From Corynebacterium curieae (GTDB lineage Bacteria > Actinomycetota > Actinomycetes > Mycobacteriales > Mycobacteriaceae): a stretch of DNA of 43,577 bases. Positions 24,117 through 31,279 of the stretch are shown here, piece by piece; position 1 is the stretch's first letter, and the number at the start of each line of letters is the position of its first letter. The notes under the pieces were generated by a model that ran no database searches, was not told the origin of the DNA, and worked only from the letters and a program-made list of their open reading frames with translations. The DNA lies in NCBI RefSeq assembly GCF_027570035.1, contig NZ_JAKMUU010000009.1:1-43577 (forward strand). Reading direction: 5' to 3'. Both the position numbers and the translations under genes were made by a program.

Positions 24117-25331
24117 ATGACATACCGCTATGTCATCGGCATGGACGTCGGCAAATACTTCCACCACGCCTGCGTCCTGGATGAACACGGCACCCAGGTC
24201 CTGTCCAAGCAAGTCAACCAACACGAAACATCTCTACGGGACCTCTTTGCCTCATTCATCGGCAAAGTCGACCAGTCCCACGACGTGTTAGTTGTCGTTG
24301 ACCAGCCCAACAACATCGGCCGACTCACCGTCGCTATCGCCCAATCCATGGGCACTACCGTGCGCTACCTACCGGGTCTAGCGATGCGCCAACTCTCACG
24401 TATCCATGTCGGCAATGCCAAAACAGATGTCCGCGACGCCTACGTTATCGCTCATGCCGGGCTGAACCTTCCGGAATCACTGCGCATGGTTGACCGTGTC
24501 GATGAAGTCTTTCTCAAACTCAAGATCCTTAACGGTATTGATGAGGATCTCGCCAGGGCATACACCCGACTGATTAACCAAATACGCTCAGCACTGGTCG
24601 GAACCTACCCTGAGTTCGAACGAGTTCTGCGCGGGCAGGTCATCCACCGCAAATGGATACTTCAACTACTCTCCAAGTATGGCGGACCCACCAAGATCCG
24701 CAGACTCGGCAAAGCCAGAGTCAACGTCTTCGCTAGACGCCATCGGGCACGGAATCCAGAAACCATCGTTGAAGCCATGTTCGCAGCGTTTACCAGCCAA
24801 ACAGTGCAGATACCTGGGTCGGAATACGCCGAACTCGGTGTTGCGATGTCAGCCGCTGATGCTCTTGCGAAAAAGGAGCACCGCAAGGAAATCGAGGACC
24901 AAGTGCTCGCCCTGATTCAAGACATTCCTCACACCGAAATTCTGTTGTCGATGCCGGGCATCGGGCCAAAATCTGCAGCACAGATCCTTATGACTGTGGG
25001 AGATATGTCGGATTTTCCGTCTGCTGCACATTTGGCGTCGTACGCAGGTCTGTCGCCTAGGACAAATCAGTCGGGCACATCCATTATGTCCAACAGTCTG
25101 AACCGAGCCGGCAACAAAAAACTAAAGAACGCTCTATGGCAATCGTCTTTTGCATCGATCAGATTCCACGAACGTTCACGGCAATTCTACGAACGAAAGC
25201 GAAAAGAAGGCAAGAGACATAACGCCGCAGTCGTCGCCTTATCCCGCAGACGGCTCAATGTCTTATTCGCCATGATGCGCAACGGAGAGCTCTACCGCGA
25301 GAACGCACCGGAGGTCATCGCAGCAGCATAA
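24117..25331 (+). CDS. IS110-family DEDD transposase
   Basis: The 404-residue transposase has an N-terminal RuvC-like domain: IGMDVGKYFHHACVLDEHG with Asp10, VVVDQPNN with Asp62 where many relatives have Glu, and AKTDVRDAYVIAHAG with Asp104 and Asp107. The C-terminal domain shows a helix-hairpin-helix MPGIGPKSAAQIL and a Ser-rich LSPRTNQSGTSI that holds the candidate catalytic Ser. The frame is intact and the start has AGGAG upstream, so the element may be active. Confidence 0.93.
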   Translation: MTYRYVIGMDVGKYFHHACVLDEHGTQVLSKQVNQHETSLRDLFASFIGKVDQSHDVLVVVDQPNNIGRLTVAIAQSMGTTVRYLPGLAMRQLSRIHVGNAKTDVRDAYVIAHAGLNLPESLRMVDRVDEVFLKLKILNGIDEDLARAYTRLINQIRSALVGTYPEFERVLRGQVIHRKWILQLLSKYGGPTKIRRLGKARVNVFARRHRARNPETIVEAMFAAFTSQTVQIPGSEYAELGVAMSAADALAKKEHRKEIEDQVLALIQDIPHTEILLSMPGIGPKSAAQILMTVGDMSDFPSAAHLASYAGLSPRTNQSGTSIMSNSLNRAGNKKLKNALWQSSFASIRFHERSRQFYERKRKEGKRHNAAVVALSRRRLNVLFAMMRNGELYRENAPEVIAAA

Positions 25332-25493
25332 AGCCACAGATACAAAAGCCGACTGGGCAAACCCCAGTCGGCCCCTCAGCGTGCCGCTAATCAGACAGAG
25401 TCAAGCACCGCGGTCACCCCTGAAAACCCCACCCGCGGACTTGACTAACTAGATAGGAACACCCCCGGATAGCTCTATTGCCCCGCTGGCTTA

Positions 25494-25536
25494 GAAAGTC
25501 GCCGATTTCCCCCGAGGTCGGCGACTTTCGCTTTTT
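25494..25536 (+). terminator. Rho-independent terminator
   Basis: A 12-base perfect stem has arms 25494-25505 and 25518-25529 and is followed by GCTTTTTC. It lies just outside the right end of the IS110 element and insulates the following gene. Confidence 0.85.
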
Positions 25537-25577
25537 CTGCCTCAGAACTGTGCACACCGGTCTTTTAGGCTGTAGCC

Positions 25578-25850
25578 ATGACTGATTTTCGAGCCTTTAA
25601 CTCTTGTACCGGAGAAACTTTCTACGCGGGAGGCGGGATGGTGGCCAGGCACAGAGCATGGGAGCTGGCCACGATTTTCGTCACGACTGATCCCCGTTGG
25701 GAGTACGACGAAGCTGTTCACTTAGTCATTAAGGATGCAGAAGCCAGGAACGACCCCAGCTTTTACACCGCGATTGATTTACGCCAGGTTGCAAAACACG
25801 GACATACGCCGGTGTCGATCGAGCTGCGAGAGCGGCAGTCTACCGATTGA
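25578..25850 (+). CDS. Hypothetical protein of 90 residues
   Basis: I do not recognise a family. The sequence shows no membrane segment and looks globular (VARHRAWELATIFVTTDPRWEYDEAVHLVIKDAEA). No strong ribosome site is visible before ATG 25578, so translation may be leaderless, which is common in corynebacteria. It converges with the parAB operon. Confidence 0.5.
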   Translation: MTDFRAFNSCTGETFYAGGGMVARHRAWELATIFVTTDPRWEYDEAVHLVIKDAEARNDPSFYTAIDLRQVAKHGHTPVSIELRERQSTD

Positions 25851-25891
25851 CAGCAATTCACTCCCCCGGCTTTGGGCCATCCAGTCAAGTG

Positions 25892-25930
25892 ATTACGTAA
25901 CGGCACGTCACATTACGTAACGTGCCGTTA
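25892..25930. repeat. ATTACGTAACG repeats downstream of parB
   Basis: Two direct copies of ATTACGTAACG start at 25892 and 25912. They overlap an inverted repeat AACGGCACGT/ACGTGCCGTT (25899-25908 and 25920-25929). The TACGTAAC core is shared with the large palindrome upstream of parA, so this is likely a second binding site for the partition proteins. It could also act as a terminator. Confidence 0.5.
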
Positions 25931-25950
25931 TAGAATCCACAAACCTGGGT

Positions 25951-26280
25951 TTACCTGCGCCTTTGCACATCAAATTCTAGGCCGAACTGTTTCTCGGTGG
26001 CAGGCATGATGATGCCTTCCATGTATGCCTGAACACTCTTTCCTGAGCGTTCCGCCGCGAACTTTAGCAATTCTTTCTGCTCTTCCGTTGTCCGGTAGCT
26101 AGTCGAATTGAAGTAACGCCCCTGCGCACGGCGTTCGACACGCTGCTCTACAGTGAGCTCGTCAGACCGTGGCTCTTCCGCCTCGCTAATGAACTTTTCG
26201 AGTTCATCGTCACGACCTACAGCGCTTCGCGGATTGTCACGGCGACGAGTCTTAAAACCCTTGTTTCTAGGCGTGGTCAC
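25951..26280 (-). CDS. parB: Small ParB-like partition partner
   Basis: This basic protein of 109 residues begins at GTG 26280, which overlaps the parA stop by 14 bases with GAGGAG just upstream. It has a disordered, Arg-rich N-terminus and a helical C-terminus, TTEEQKELLKFAAERSGKSVQAYMEGII, that resembles a ribbon-helix-helix domain. Small proteins of this kind serve as the centromere-binding partner of type Ib ParA ATPases. The coupling with parA supports that role; the sequence itself has no classical ParB domain. Confidence 0.7.
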   Translation of the reverse strand: MTTPRNKGFKTRRRDNPRSAVGRDDELEKFISEAEEPRSDELTVEQRVERRAQGRYFNSTSYRTTEEQKELLKFAAERSGKSVQAYMEGIIMPATEKQFGLEFDVQRRR

Positions 26281-26914
26281 TGTACAACTCCTCAATATCG
26301 TCGGTTAGCGAGGTGATTTCACCTTTCGCCTTGAAATCCGAGCCTTCCACAGCGGTCAGCCCCTCCCTCAGTAATGCCTTGTAAGCCTTACGCTCATGAA
26401 TAGATGTGCGCAGGACTTGCCCGAAGTTTTCTCCCAGCGTTTCACGTGCATACTTCTCGTCAGGATCCCACGCGTTGGTCGAAACACGGTTAAGAACCAA
26501 TGCGATTTTCAACCGGGGATTGAAATCGCCGTATTCTTCGACCAGGTCGGCCATCTCAAGGGTCGTATCAACGTCAGCCTGGCTCGGCTGGCACGGGATA
26601 AGCAGGAGGTCTGCCGTCACCGAAGTTGTGCGAGCCTCTTTCGAGTCTTTACCAGCGAGATCGACAAGAACGATGTCGTATTTTTCGTCAAGGTCGAGCA
26701 AGATGTCGCGGAGGTTGCCGCTTTGCCGAACAACCGTCACCGGAGGGCGCCCCGCTTCATCTCGATCATCCCTCCAGTTGCTCGATGTGCGAACAGTCGG
26801 GTCGGCTTCAATGACAATGACATCCATGCCCCTCTGCTGGAAAGAGACGGCCAGGTTGGTGGTTATCGTTGATTTTCCAACACCACCCTTGTTGGAGCCA
26901 ATAGCAATGATCAT
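26267..26914 (-). CDS. parA: ParA-type partition ATPase
   Basis: This 215-residue Walker-type ATPase has the deviant P-loop SNKGGVGKST at the start and VIVIEADPTVRTSSNW with the switch Asp; it lacks an N-terminal DNA-binding domain, as in the small type Ib ParA proteins. ATG 26914 is supported by AAAGGAATC upstream; a longer frame to 26950 lacks a good site. It moves plasmid copies before division. The palindromic array 50-90 bases upstream is the probable partition site and operator. Confidence 0.92.
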   Translation of the reverse strand: MIIAIGSNKGGVGKSTITTNLAVSFQQRGMDVIVIEADPTVRTSSNWRDDRDEAGRPPVTVVRQSGNLRDILLDLDEKYDIVLVDLAGKDSKEARTTSVTADLLLIPCQPSQADVDTTLEMADLVEEYGDFNPRLKIALVLNRVSTNAWDPDEKYARETLGENFGQVLRTSIHERKAYKALLREGLTAVEGSDFKAKGEITSLTDDIEELYSDHA

Positions 26915-26941
26915 CGTGATTCCTTTCGGTTTTTCCGCGAC

Positions 26942-27010
26942 GTAACACAACGTAACAGAACGTTACGCTACGTGCAATAACGTTACGTAACGTTATTGCA
27001 CGTAGCGTTC
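26942..27010. repeat. parS: Partition-site-like array with a 44-bp perfect palindrome
   Basis: Positions 26965-27008 form a perfect 44-base palindrome centred on GTTACGTAAC. On the left, CGTAAC copies at 26941 and 26951 continue the pattern with a ten-base period. It lies just upstream of parA. I infer that it is both the centromere-like parS and the operator of parAB. Confidence 0.65.
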
Positions 27011-27087
27011 CCCTTGTGTGCCCTATTGAAGTACACACCAACGTCGATGACATTCCTAATTTCCTACCTTAGTGTTGCGGCAGACGA

Positions 27088-27732
27088 CTAAGGTCGTTGT
27101 GCTCGTACAGTGGGGACCCGGGAATTGCCTTTGATCCATGTCGCGGCGCGAGGATCAATGAAACTCGCCACCATGTGGATGGCGTTGTCAACGGCGTTGA
27201 GATGTGCGACTTCACGGGGGATATTGCGTTGGTGGACGATTGATTCGTGGTGAGAGCACCTGTTTCTCATGTTGTAGACAATGACTACAAGTTCTTCGAA
27301 CTGTTGTCTGCTGGTGGGCTTTTTCTTCAAGGCCTTCTCTACCTGGGGCCAGATGCTTGCCTGATAGTGGCGACTTAAGAGGTAGCGCCAGAAGTCGAAG
27401 CTGAGCTCAGCGATAATTTTTCCTGGTGGAGCCCCTCTTCCTCCGGCTCGTCTCTTCGCTGTGCGAATGCTCTTCCCCGCTTCATTGCTGAAAGCTATTC
27501 GACCGTTGTCAAACCATCTTTGGCCGTACCTGCCGGTCAGGGCATCGTGGATGCAGTTACGAAGGAGAACTTCGAGATGCTCAATGTCGGCGAGATAGGT
27601 CTTCGTAAGGTGAGTGTTCCAGAGGTAGAGTGCTTCTGGATCTGGATGGTCGGCGTACCTGCTCATTCGCGCAGATGAAAACCATTGAGATAGCGGTATT
27701 GGGGTCGGTCCTGGATTATTCATTATGGGCAT
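27088..27732 (-). CDS. Abi-like HEPN-domain protein, likely abortive infection
   Basis: This 214-residue protein resembles the Abi_2 (AbiD/AbiF) family of phage abortive-infection proteins. The N-terminal PLSQWFSSARMSRYADHPDPEALYLWNTHL and the middle ELSFDFWRYLLSRHYQ are typical. A HEPN RNase motif RxxxxH is present as R156-NRCS-H161 in MRNRCSHHE. Such proteins are thought to cleave RNA on infection. It is single and monocistronic here, downstream of the YfbU-type gene on the same strand, and is part of the defence zone. Confidence 0.75.
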   Translation of the reverse strand: MPIMNNPGPTPIPLSQWFSSARMSRYADHPDPEALYLWNTHLTKTYLADIEHLEVLLRNCIHDALTGRYGQRWFDNGRIAFSNEAGKSIRTAKRRAGGRGAPPGKIIAELSFDFWRYLLSRHYQASIWPQVEKALKKKPTSRQQFEELVVIVYNMRNRCSHHESIVHQRNIPREVAHLNAVDNAIHMVASFIDPRAATWIKGNSRVPTVRAQRP

Positions 27733-27811
27733 GTTAGTCTTTATCTTGAAAGCCCCGGAACGATCCCTGCACTACGAAAGTAGGAGTAAATCGCCGGGGT
27801 TGTTGACGTTT

Positions 27812-28570
27812 TTAGGCTTGGTAGCCGGCCCCATCACGCTGTGCGCCTGGGGCAGCGAGCAGGATTTTTCGCAGTTCTTGAGCGCTGAGATGGGGCCGCC
27901 CACCTCCGCGTACTGCTTCGCGCCATACCGGCTTGAATGCTCCGAGCATGGACTGGTAGGTCGGAAGCATCTGTCTGTGAGAGTTCGTTCCTTTTTTTAC
28001 GAGTTCTTCTTGCTCAGTCCACCGGCCACTTTTAACGAGGTATTCCGTGTAGCCGGCCATCTGGCTTTCGCGTTCATGCTGGTAGTCGAAGCCTATGAAC
28101 GTGCCGAACCATTCGGCGTTCTTGACACCGATAGCATCCCACCCATTGTCGCCGAGTGCTTCAACGCTGAAATGGATCACCCTAAACATGTCGAGAATGT
28201 CCCAGACCAGCTCGCAGTCATAGGCATTGAGCGCTTCAGCGTGACTGGGAAATAGTCGGGGGTATTCCCCTTCATAGCCACGTTCCAACACTTCAACGGC
28301 GCGTTCGTGCCCCTCCGAGTCATAGGACTGTTCAGGAAGATGTCCTTGGGCAGCTAGAAGAGTCTGATGCTGGAGTATCAGACTGGCCCGCTCATAAGGA
28401 GTGAGGGTGATGCTCTTTTCGGTGGGCCTACGATCAAGATTCGGATCAACCCGCTTGACGTGTACCTCTATAGCTTGACGCATGTAGTCACTTTGCGATT
28501 GCCCATTTGCTTCTGCTGCTTCGGCAACGAGGGCTCGGAGTTCTTCTGGTATTCGGATTGTAATGGTTTT
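27812..28570 (-). CDS. YfbU-domain protein with N-terminal ribbon-helix-helix
   Basis: The protein begins at ATG 28570 with a short RHH motif, MKTITIRIPEELRALVAEAAE...SQSDYMRQAIEVHV. From about residue 55 it follows the YfbU family: LTPYERASLILQHQTLLAA and YDCELVWDILDMFRVIHFSVEAL. YfbU is a protein of unknown molecular function that appears in defence- or toxin-like contexts. The fused DNA-binding domain suggests autoregulation at the palindrome upstream. It lies before the Abi gene on the same strand. Confidence 0.65.
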   Translation of the reverse strand, partial: KTITIRIPEELRALVAEAAEANGQSQSDYMRQAIEVHVKRVDPNLDRRPTEKSITLTPYERASLILQHQTLLAAQGHLPEQSYDSEGHERAVEVLERGYEGEYPRLFPSHAEALNAYDCELVWDILDMFRVIHFSVEALGDNGWDAIGVKNAEWFGTFIGFDYQHERESQMAGYTEYLVKSGRWTEQEELVKKGTNSHRQMLPTYQSMLGAFKPVWREAVRGGGRPHLSAQELRKILLAAPGAQRDGAGYQA

Positions 28571-28623
28571 CATGGACCCCACCCTACTCGAAGCGCATAC
28601 ACGCATACAAGTACACCTTCAGC

Positions 28624-28637
28624 GAATACATGTATTC
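28624..28637. promoter_or_regulatory. Palindrome upstream of the YfbU gene
   Basis: GAATACATGTATTC is a perfect 14-base palindrome 54 bases upstream of ATG 28570, followed by tandem GCATAC copies nearer the gene. It is a likely operator of the RHH-YfbU protein. Confidence 0.5.
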
Positions 28638-28665
28638 TTTTTTCAAAACTGCTTTGCGTTCCGAA

Positions 28666-28903
28666 CGGGTATGCTTGGCGTGCTGGGTAGCGTTGCGCAG
28701 TTCGAGCGGGCGATCATGCGAGAGCGCCAGGCCGAGGGGATCGAGCGAGCAAAAAGCGCGGCGCATACAAGGGAAGGGCGCCGGCAATGAACGAGGCCAG
28801 CATCGAGCAGGCGCGCGAAATGGTCGACATGGGAGTACCTAAAGCAGACGTTGCTCGCCGCCTTGGGGTGAGAAGAGCGACTCTTTATCGGTATCTCCCT
28901 TAG
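28666..28903 (+). pseudogene. Resolvase C-terminal remnant
   Basis: The frame gives MLGVLGSVAQFERAIMRERQ, which matches the intact resolvase at 12299-12892, but the N-terminal half is missing. After ERAKSAA one base is lost; the adjacent frame then encodes YKGRAPAMNEASIEQAREMV and the helix-turn-helix ADVARRLGVRRATLYRYLP with the normal end. It is therefore a truncated and frameshifted copy of a related resolvase. Confidence 0.8.
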
Positions 28904-28912
28904 CCTCCGTGT

Positions 28913-28959
28913 GGGTAAATCTGCGCACGGTGAAGTCTGACCGAGGGTAAATCTGCGCA
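28913..28959 (+). repeat. Two iteron-like repeats
   Basis: GGGTAAATCTGCGCA occurs at 28913-28927 and 28945-28959, 32 bases apart. The core differs from the main iterons by one base over 14. The 32-base spacing equals one of the spacings in the main array. These could be a relic of a sister origin or remote RepA-binding sites. Confidence 0.65.
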
Positions 28960-29060
28960 GCCGTGGACAAGGCAGATTGGGCCGCAGCGGGGCAATCCTG
29001 CCGCGGAAGCCGCCGGCTTCCTTGTCGCCGAAAGTAAGGGCGTTGCGGCCCGGGGAAGGG

Positions 29061-29375
29061 CTAGGTTTCGTCGTCCATGTTGGTCTTATTGAGACTCCGT
29101 GAGCGAGGGGTCCGGAGGGCGTCATCCATCAGCCGTTCGGCGATCTCTTCGAAGGCGTCCCGGATAGCTGCGGTCTCAAACAGTCGGGTTAGTTGCTCCT
29201 ATTGGTAGTCCTCAAACTGGGGAAGGCATGCCCACAACGCCATGTGGAGGAAGTCGCCATGGCTTCGTCGAGTTCGTTCCGCGAGCGCGTCCAGTCGCTC
29301 CGCGAGTTCGGGTTCCACCCGCACGGAGATCACCGGGCCACGGCCCACCCAATGCTTCTGTTTGCGTGTCGGCAT
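29061..29375 (-). pseudogene. Ribbon-helix-helix gene broken by an in-frame amber stop
   Basis: From ATG 29375 (AAGGAG upstream) a 58-codon frame encodes VISVRVEPELAERLDALAER, the RHH fold, and ends at TAG 29201-29199. The same frame continues after the stop for 45 sense codons, EQLTRLFETAAIRDAFEEIA and onward, to TAG 29061. The whole resembles the intact gene at 16363-16626. A nonsense mutation in an old backbone copy is the simplest reading; the first 58 residues alone could still bind DNA. Confidence 0.7.
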
Positions 29376-29414
29376 TGTTTACTCCTTGTCTGCGAACGTC
29401 TTCAAGGCACTTTC

Positions 29415-29429
29415 GTAAACAATGTTTAC
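29415..29429. promoter_or_regulatory. Palindromic operator of the broken RHH gene
   Basis: GTAAACAATGTTTAC is the same 15-base core palindrome as at 16655-16669, with A instead of T in the centre. It lies 40 bases upstream of ATG 29375. Confidence 0.65.
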
Positions 29430-29512
29430 AAAGGTTTGAGGTTGTTGGGAAGGGAACCCGAAAATTCGATTTGATGCCTAGCTGTACTGACCGGAGAGAT
29501 TGATCGAGGCAG

Positions 29513-30211
29513 TCACTCGTCGCCGCCATGGACGGGCCTGGCGTTCACCGGGGGCTCCCCGATCTCCTGGATGGTGTGGCCGCTGCAGGCCGTCATGGTG
29601 ACGGCGGCGTGCTCGATGCGTGACACGGCGAACCATCGCATCGTATCGCGCAGGAGGCACCATCCGACTAGATACCACCGGCCGCTCGTGGAGGCGAAGA
29701 GCACAGGTTCGACGTCACGAGCAGTCGTCGTACCCTCCCGCGACGTATAGCGAATGCGGAGCACTCTTTGCGCGGCCATCGCCTCCTCTATTGCTGACCG
29801 GATGGAGCGTGAGGAAGAGGGAAGCGAATTGACCCAGATCCGGTGGGCAAGCTCGTCGGCCTGTGCTCGGGTTTTGGGGTTAAGGACGTCCATGATCTTC
29901 CGGACCCCGGCCCTTGCCAGATCTGCATAGGGTGCATCTGACGCGGCGGAGACCGCCACCATGAGCGCCACGGCCTGCGTCGGGGACAGGGTGACGGGCG
30001 GAAGGGACGAACTCTTAGCAAACCCGTATCCACCGCCCGGGCCAGGGCGAGACCAGATCGGCGCGCCACTGTTCTCTAACGCGTCGAGGTCACGCTTGAC
30101 AGTGCGGACCGACACTTCGAACTCTCGCGCCAACCGCTCGGCCGAGACGCCCCGTGCACCACTGCGACGCAGCATCTCGGACAGGGCGTGTAGTCGCTCG
30201 GCTCGCTTCAT
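29513..30211 (-). CDS. WYL-domain transcriptional regulator (YafY/DeoR-like)
   Basis: This 232-residue regulator has an N-terminal HTH: KRAERLHALSEMLRRSGARG and VSAERLAREFEVSVRTVKRDLDAL, then the PGPGGGYGF wing. The WYL domain shows AQRVLRIRYTSREGT and GRWYLVGWCLLRDTMRWFAVSRI. ATG 30211 is preferred over the longer frame to 30253, as the protein then begins with the HTH. It is divergent from the hydrolase gene and probably regulates it. Both genes are GC-rich, unlike the cluster and typical of a separate transfer. Confidence 0.85.
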   Translation of the reverse strand: MKRAERLHALSEMLRRSGARGVSAERLAREFEVSVRTVKRDLDALENSGAPIWSRPGPGGGYGFAKSSSLPPVTLSPTQAVALMVAVSAASDAPYADLARAGVRKIMDVLNPKTRAQADELAHRIWVNSLPSSSRSIRSAIEEAMAAQRVLRIRYTSREGTTTARDVEPVLFASTSGRWYLVGWCLLRDTMRWFAVSRIEHAAVTMTACSGHTIQEIGEPPVNARPVHGGDE

Positions 30212-30284
30212 CGCTTTAACCTCAATAAATTCATGACATAAATGGTGACACACTCTTGTCCATCAGGGCTGAAAGGCTTGGCCC

Positions 30285-31013
30285 ATGACAACAACAAATA
30301 ACAGCCGACCTATCGTCCTTATCCCCGGCCACTGGCTGGGAGCATGGGCCTGGGACGACGTCGTTGAGTACCTCGCAACCGATGACACCCACGCAGTCGC
30401 GATGACGTTGCCGGGTCTCGACGAGGACGACGCGGAGCGCGCGGCAAAGACGGTCGACGACCAGGCGGCAGCGATCAGAGACGCGATCGCCGAGCAGGGC
30501 GATCAGCCCGTGATCCTTGTCGCGCACAGCGGAGCCAACGTCCCCGTCAGTCTCGTCCTCGATCGACACCCCGAGTCGGTCGCCCGGGTGGTGTGGGTCG
30601 ATTCCGGCCCCGTGGCCAATGGCACTGCGTTCGCATCCGAGTTCCCGGCCGATCTTGAAGACTTGCCCCTGCCGTCGTTCGATGACCTTAGGCAGCAGGC
30701 GAGCCTCGAAGGACTGAGCGCCGAAATACTCGAGCGCTTCCGGAAGAAGGCTGTCCCTGAGCCCGCTCCGGTGCTTCGTCAGTGCGTCGAGCTCACAAAT
30801 GAGGCCCGCCACCGTGTCCCGACGACCCTGGTGTGCTGCTCAATCTCAGGCGAGCAAGTAATGGAGCTGGCCAAGACGGGCCACCCCATGTTCGTTGAGG
30901 TCGCAAGCCTCGAACGCGTCGATGTCGTAGACCTCCCTACAGGGCACTGGCCCATGTGGAGCCGGCCGAGCAACCTCGCCGAGATCATTCGCGCAGCGTC
31001 GCAAACCAGCTGA
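30285..31013 (+). CDS. Alpha/beta hydrolase
   Basis: This 242-residue alpha/beta hydrolase starts RPIVLIPGHWLGAWAWDDVV, an oxyanion-loop pattern of the esterase/lactonase-like branch. The nucleophile elbow is VAHSGAN with Ser, and the catalytic His lies in VVDLPTGHWPMW near the end. The divergent WYL regulator suggests control by a small ligand. Its substrate is unknown and there is no evidence that it belongs to the biosynthetic pathway. Confidence 0.85.
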   Translation: MTTTNNSRPIVLIPGHWLGAWAWDDVVEYLATDDTHAVAMTLPGLDEDDAERAAKTVDDQAAAIRDAIAEQGDQPVILVAHSGANVPVSLVLDRHPESVARVVWVDSGPVANGTAFASEFPADLEDLPLPSFDDLRQQASLEGLSAEILERFRKKAVPEPAPVLRQCVELTNEARHRVPTTLVCCSISGEQVMELAKTGHPMFVEVASLERVDVVDLPTGHWPMWSRPSNLAEIIRAASQTS

Positions 31014-31279
31014 ACTGCACTCGCAACCTAAAGGGGCCAGCCGATTCGGCCCAGATTGAACTAATTGACACCCAATTCCCGTAGATGTCGGTGAGGGAGT
31101 CTGAAAACGCTACCTTGTAGTGGGCGCATTGGTGGAGTCAAACGGTTTCACGAAGTTTCGGACTTTGACGTCCACGGAAAATAGTAGTGAGCACTTTTCG
31201 CCCAGACTATCCACGTAGGTCGTAACGGTGATACAGACACAAGACGCTTCAGTATTCTGAAATTGGCACTATGCCGATT
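31014..31279. other. Non-coding stretch between hydrolase and gajB
   Basis: No gene, clear repeat or terminator is seen in these 266 bases. Confidence 0.3.

Larger units (their letters stand above)
23942..25470 (+). mobile_element. IS110-family insertion sequence
   Basis: A single DEDD transposase gene is flanked by non-coding ends. Near the edges are imperfect inverted repeats, ATCCGGGGGGTG (23942-23953) and CACCCCCGGAT (25460-25470). Subterminal repeats of this type are typical of the IS1111 subgroup rather than IS110 in the strict sense. The exact ends are not certain, because this family makes no clear target duplication. Confidence 0.7.

Noticed and set aside
26406..26945. Plus-strand frames opposite parA
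   Set aside because: They are antisense to a clear Walker-type ATPase gene and are shadows.
27725..28255. Long plus-strand open frame of 176 codons
   Set aside because: It is antisense to the YfbU-type gene, shows no family resemblance, and the minus-strand frame has clear domain motifs.
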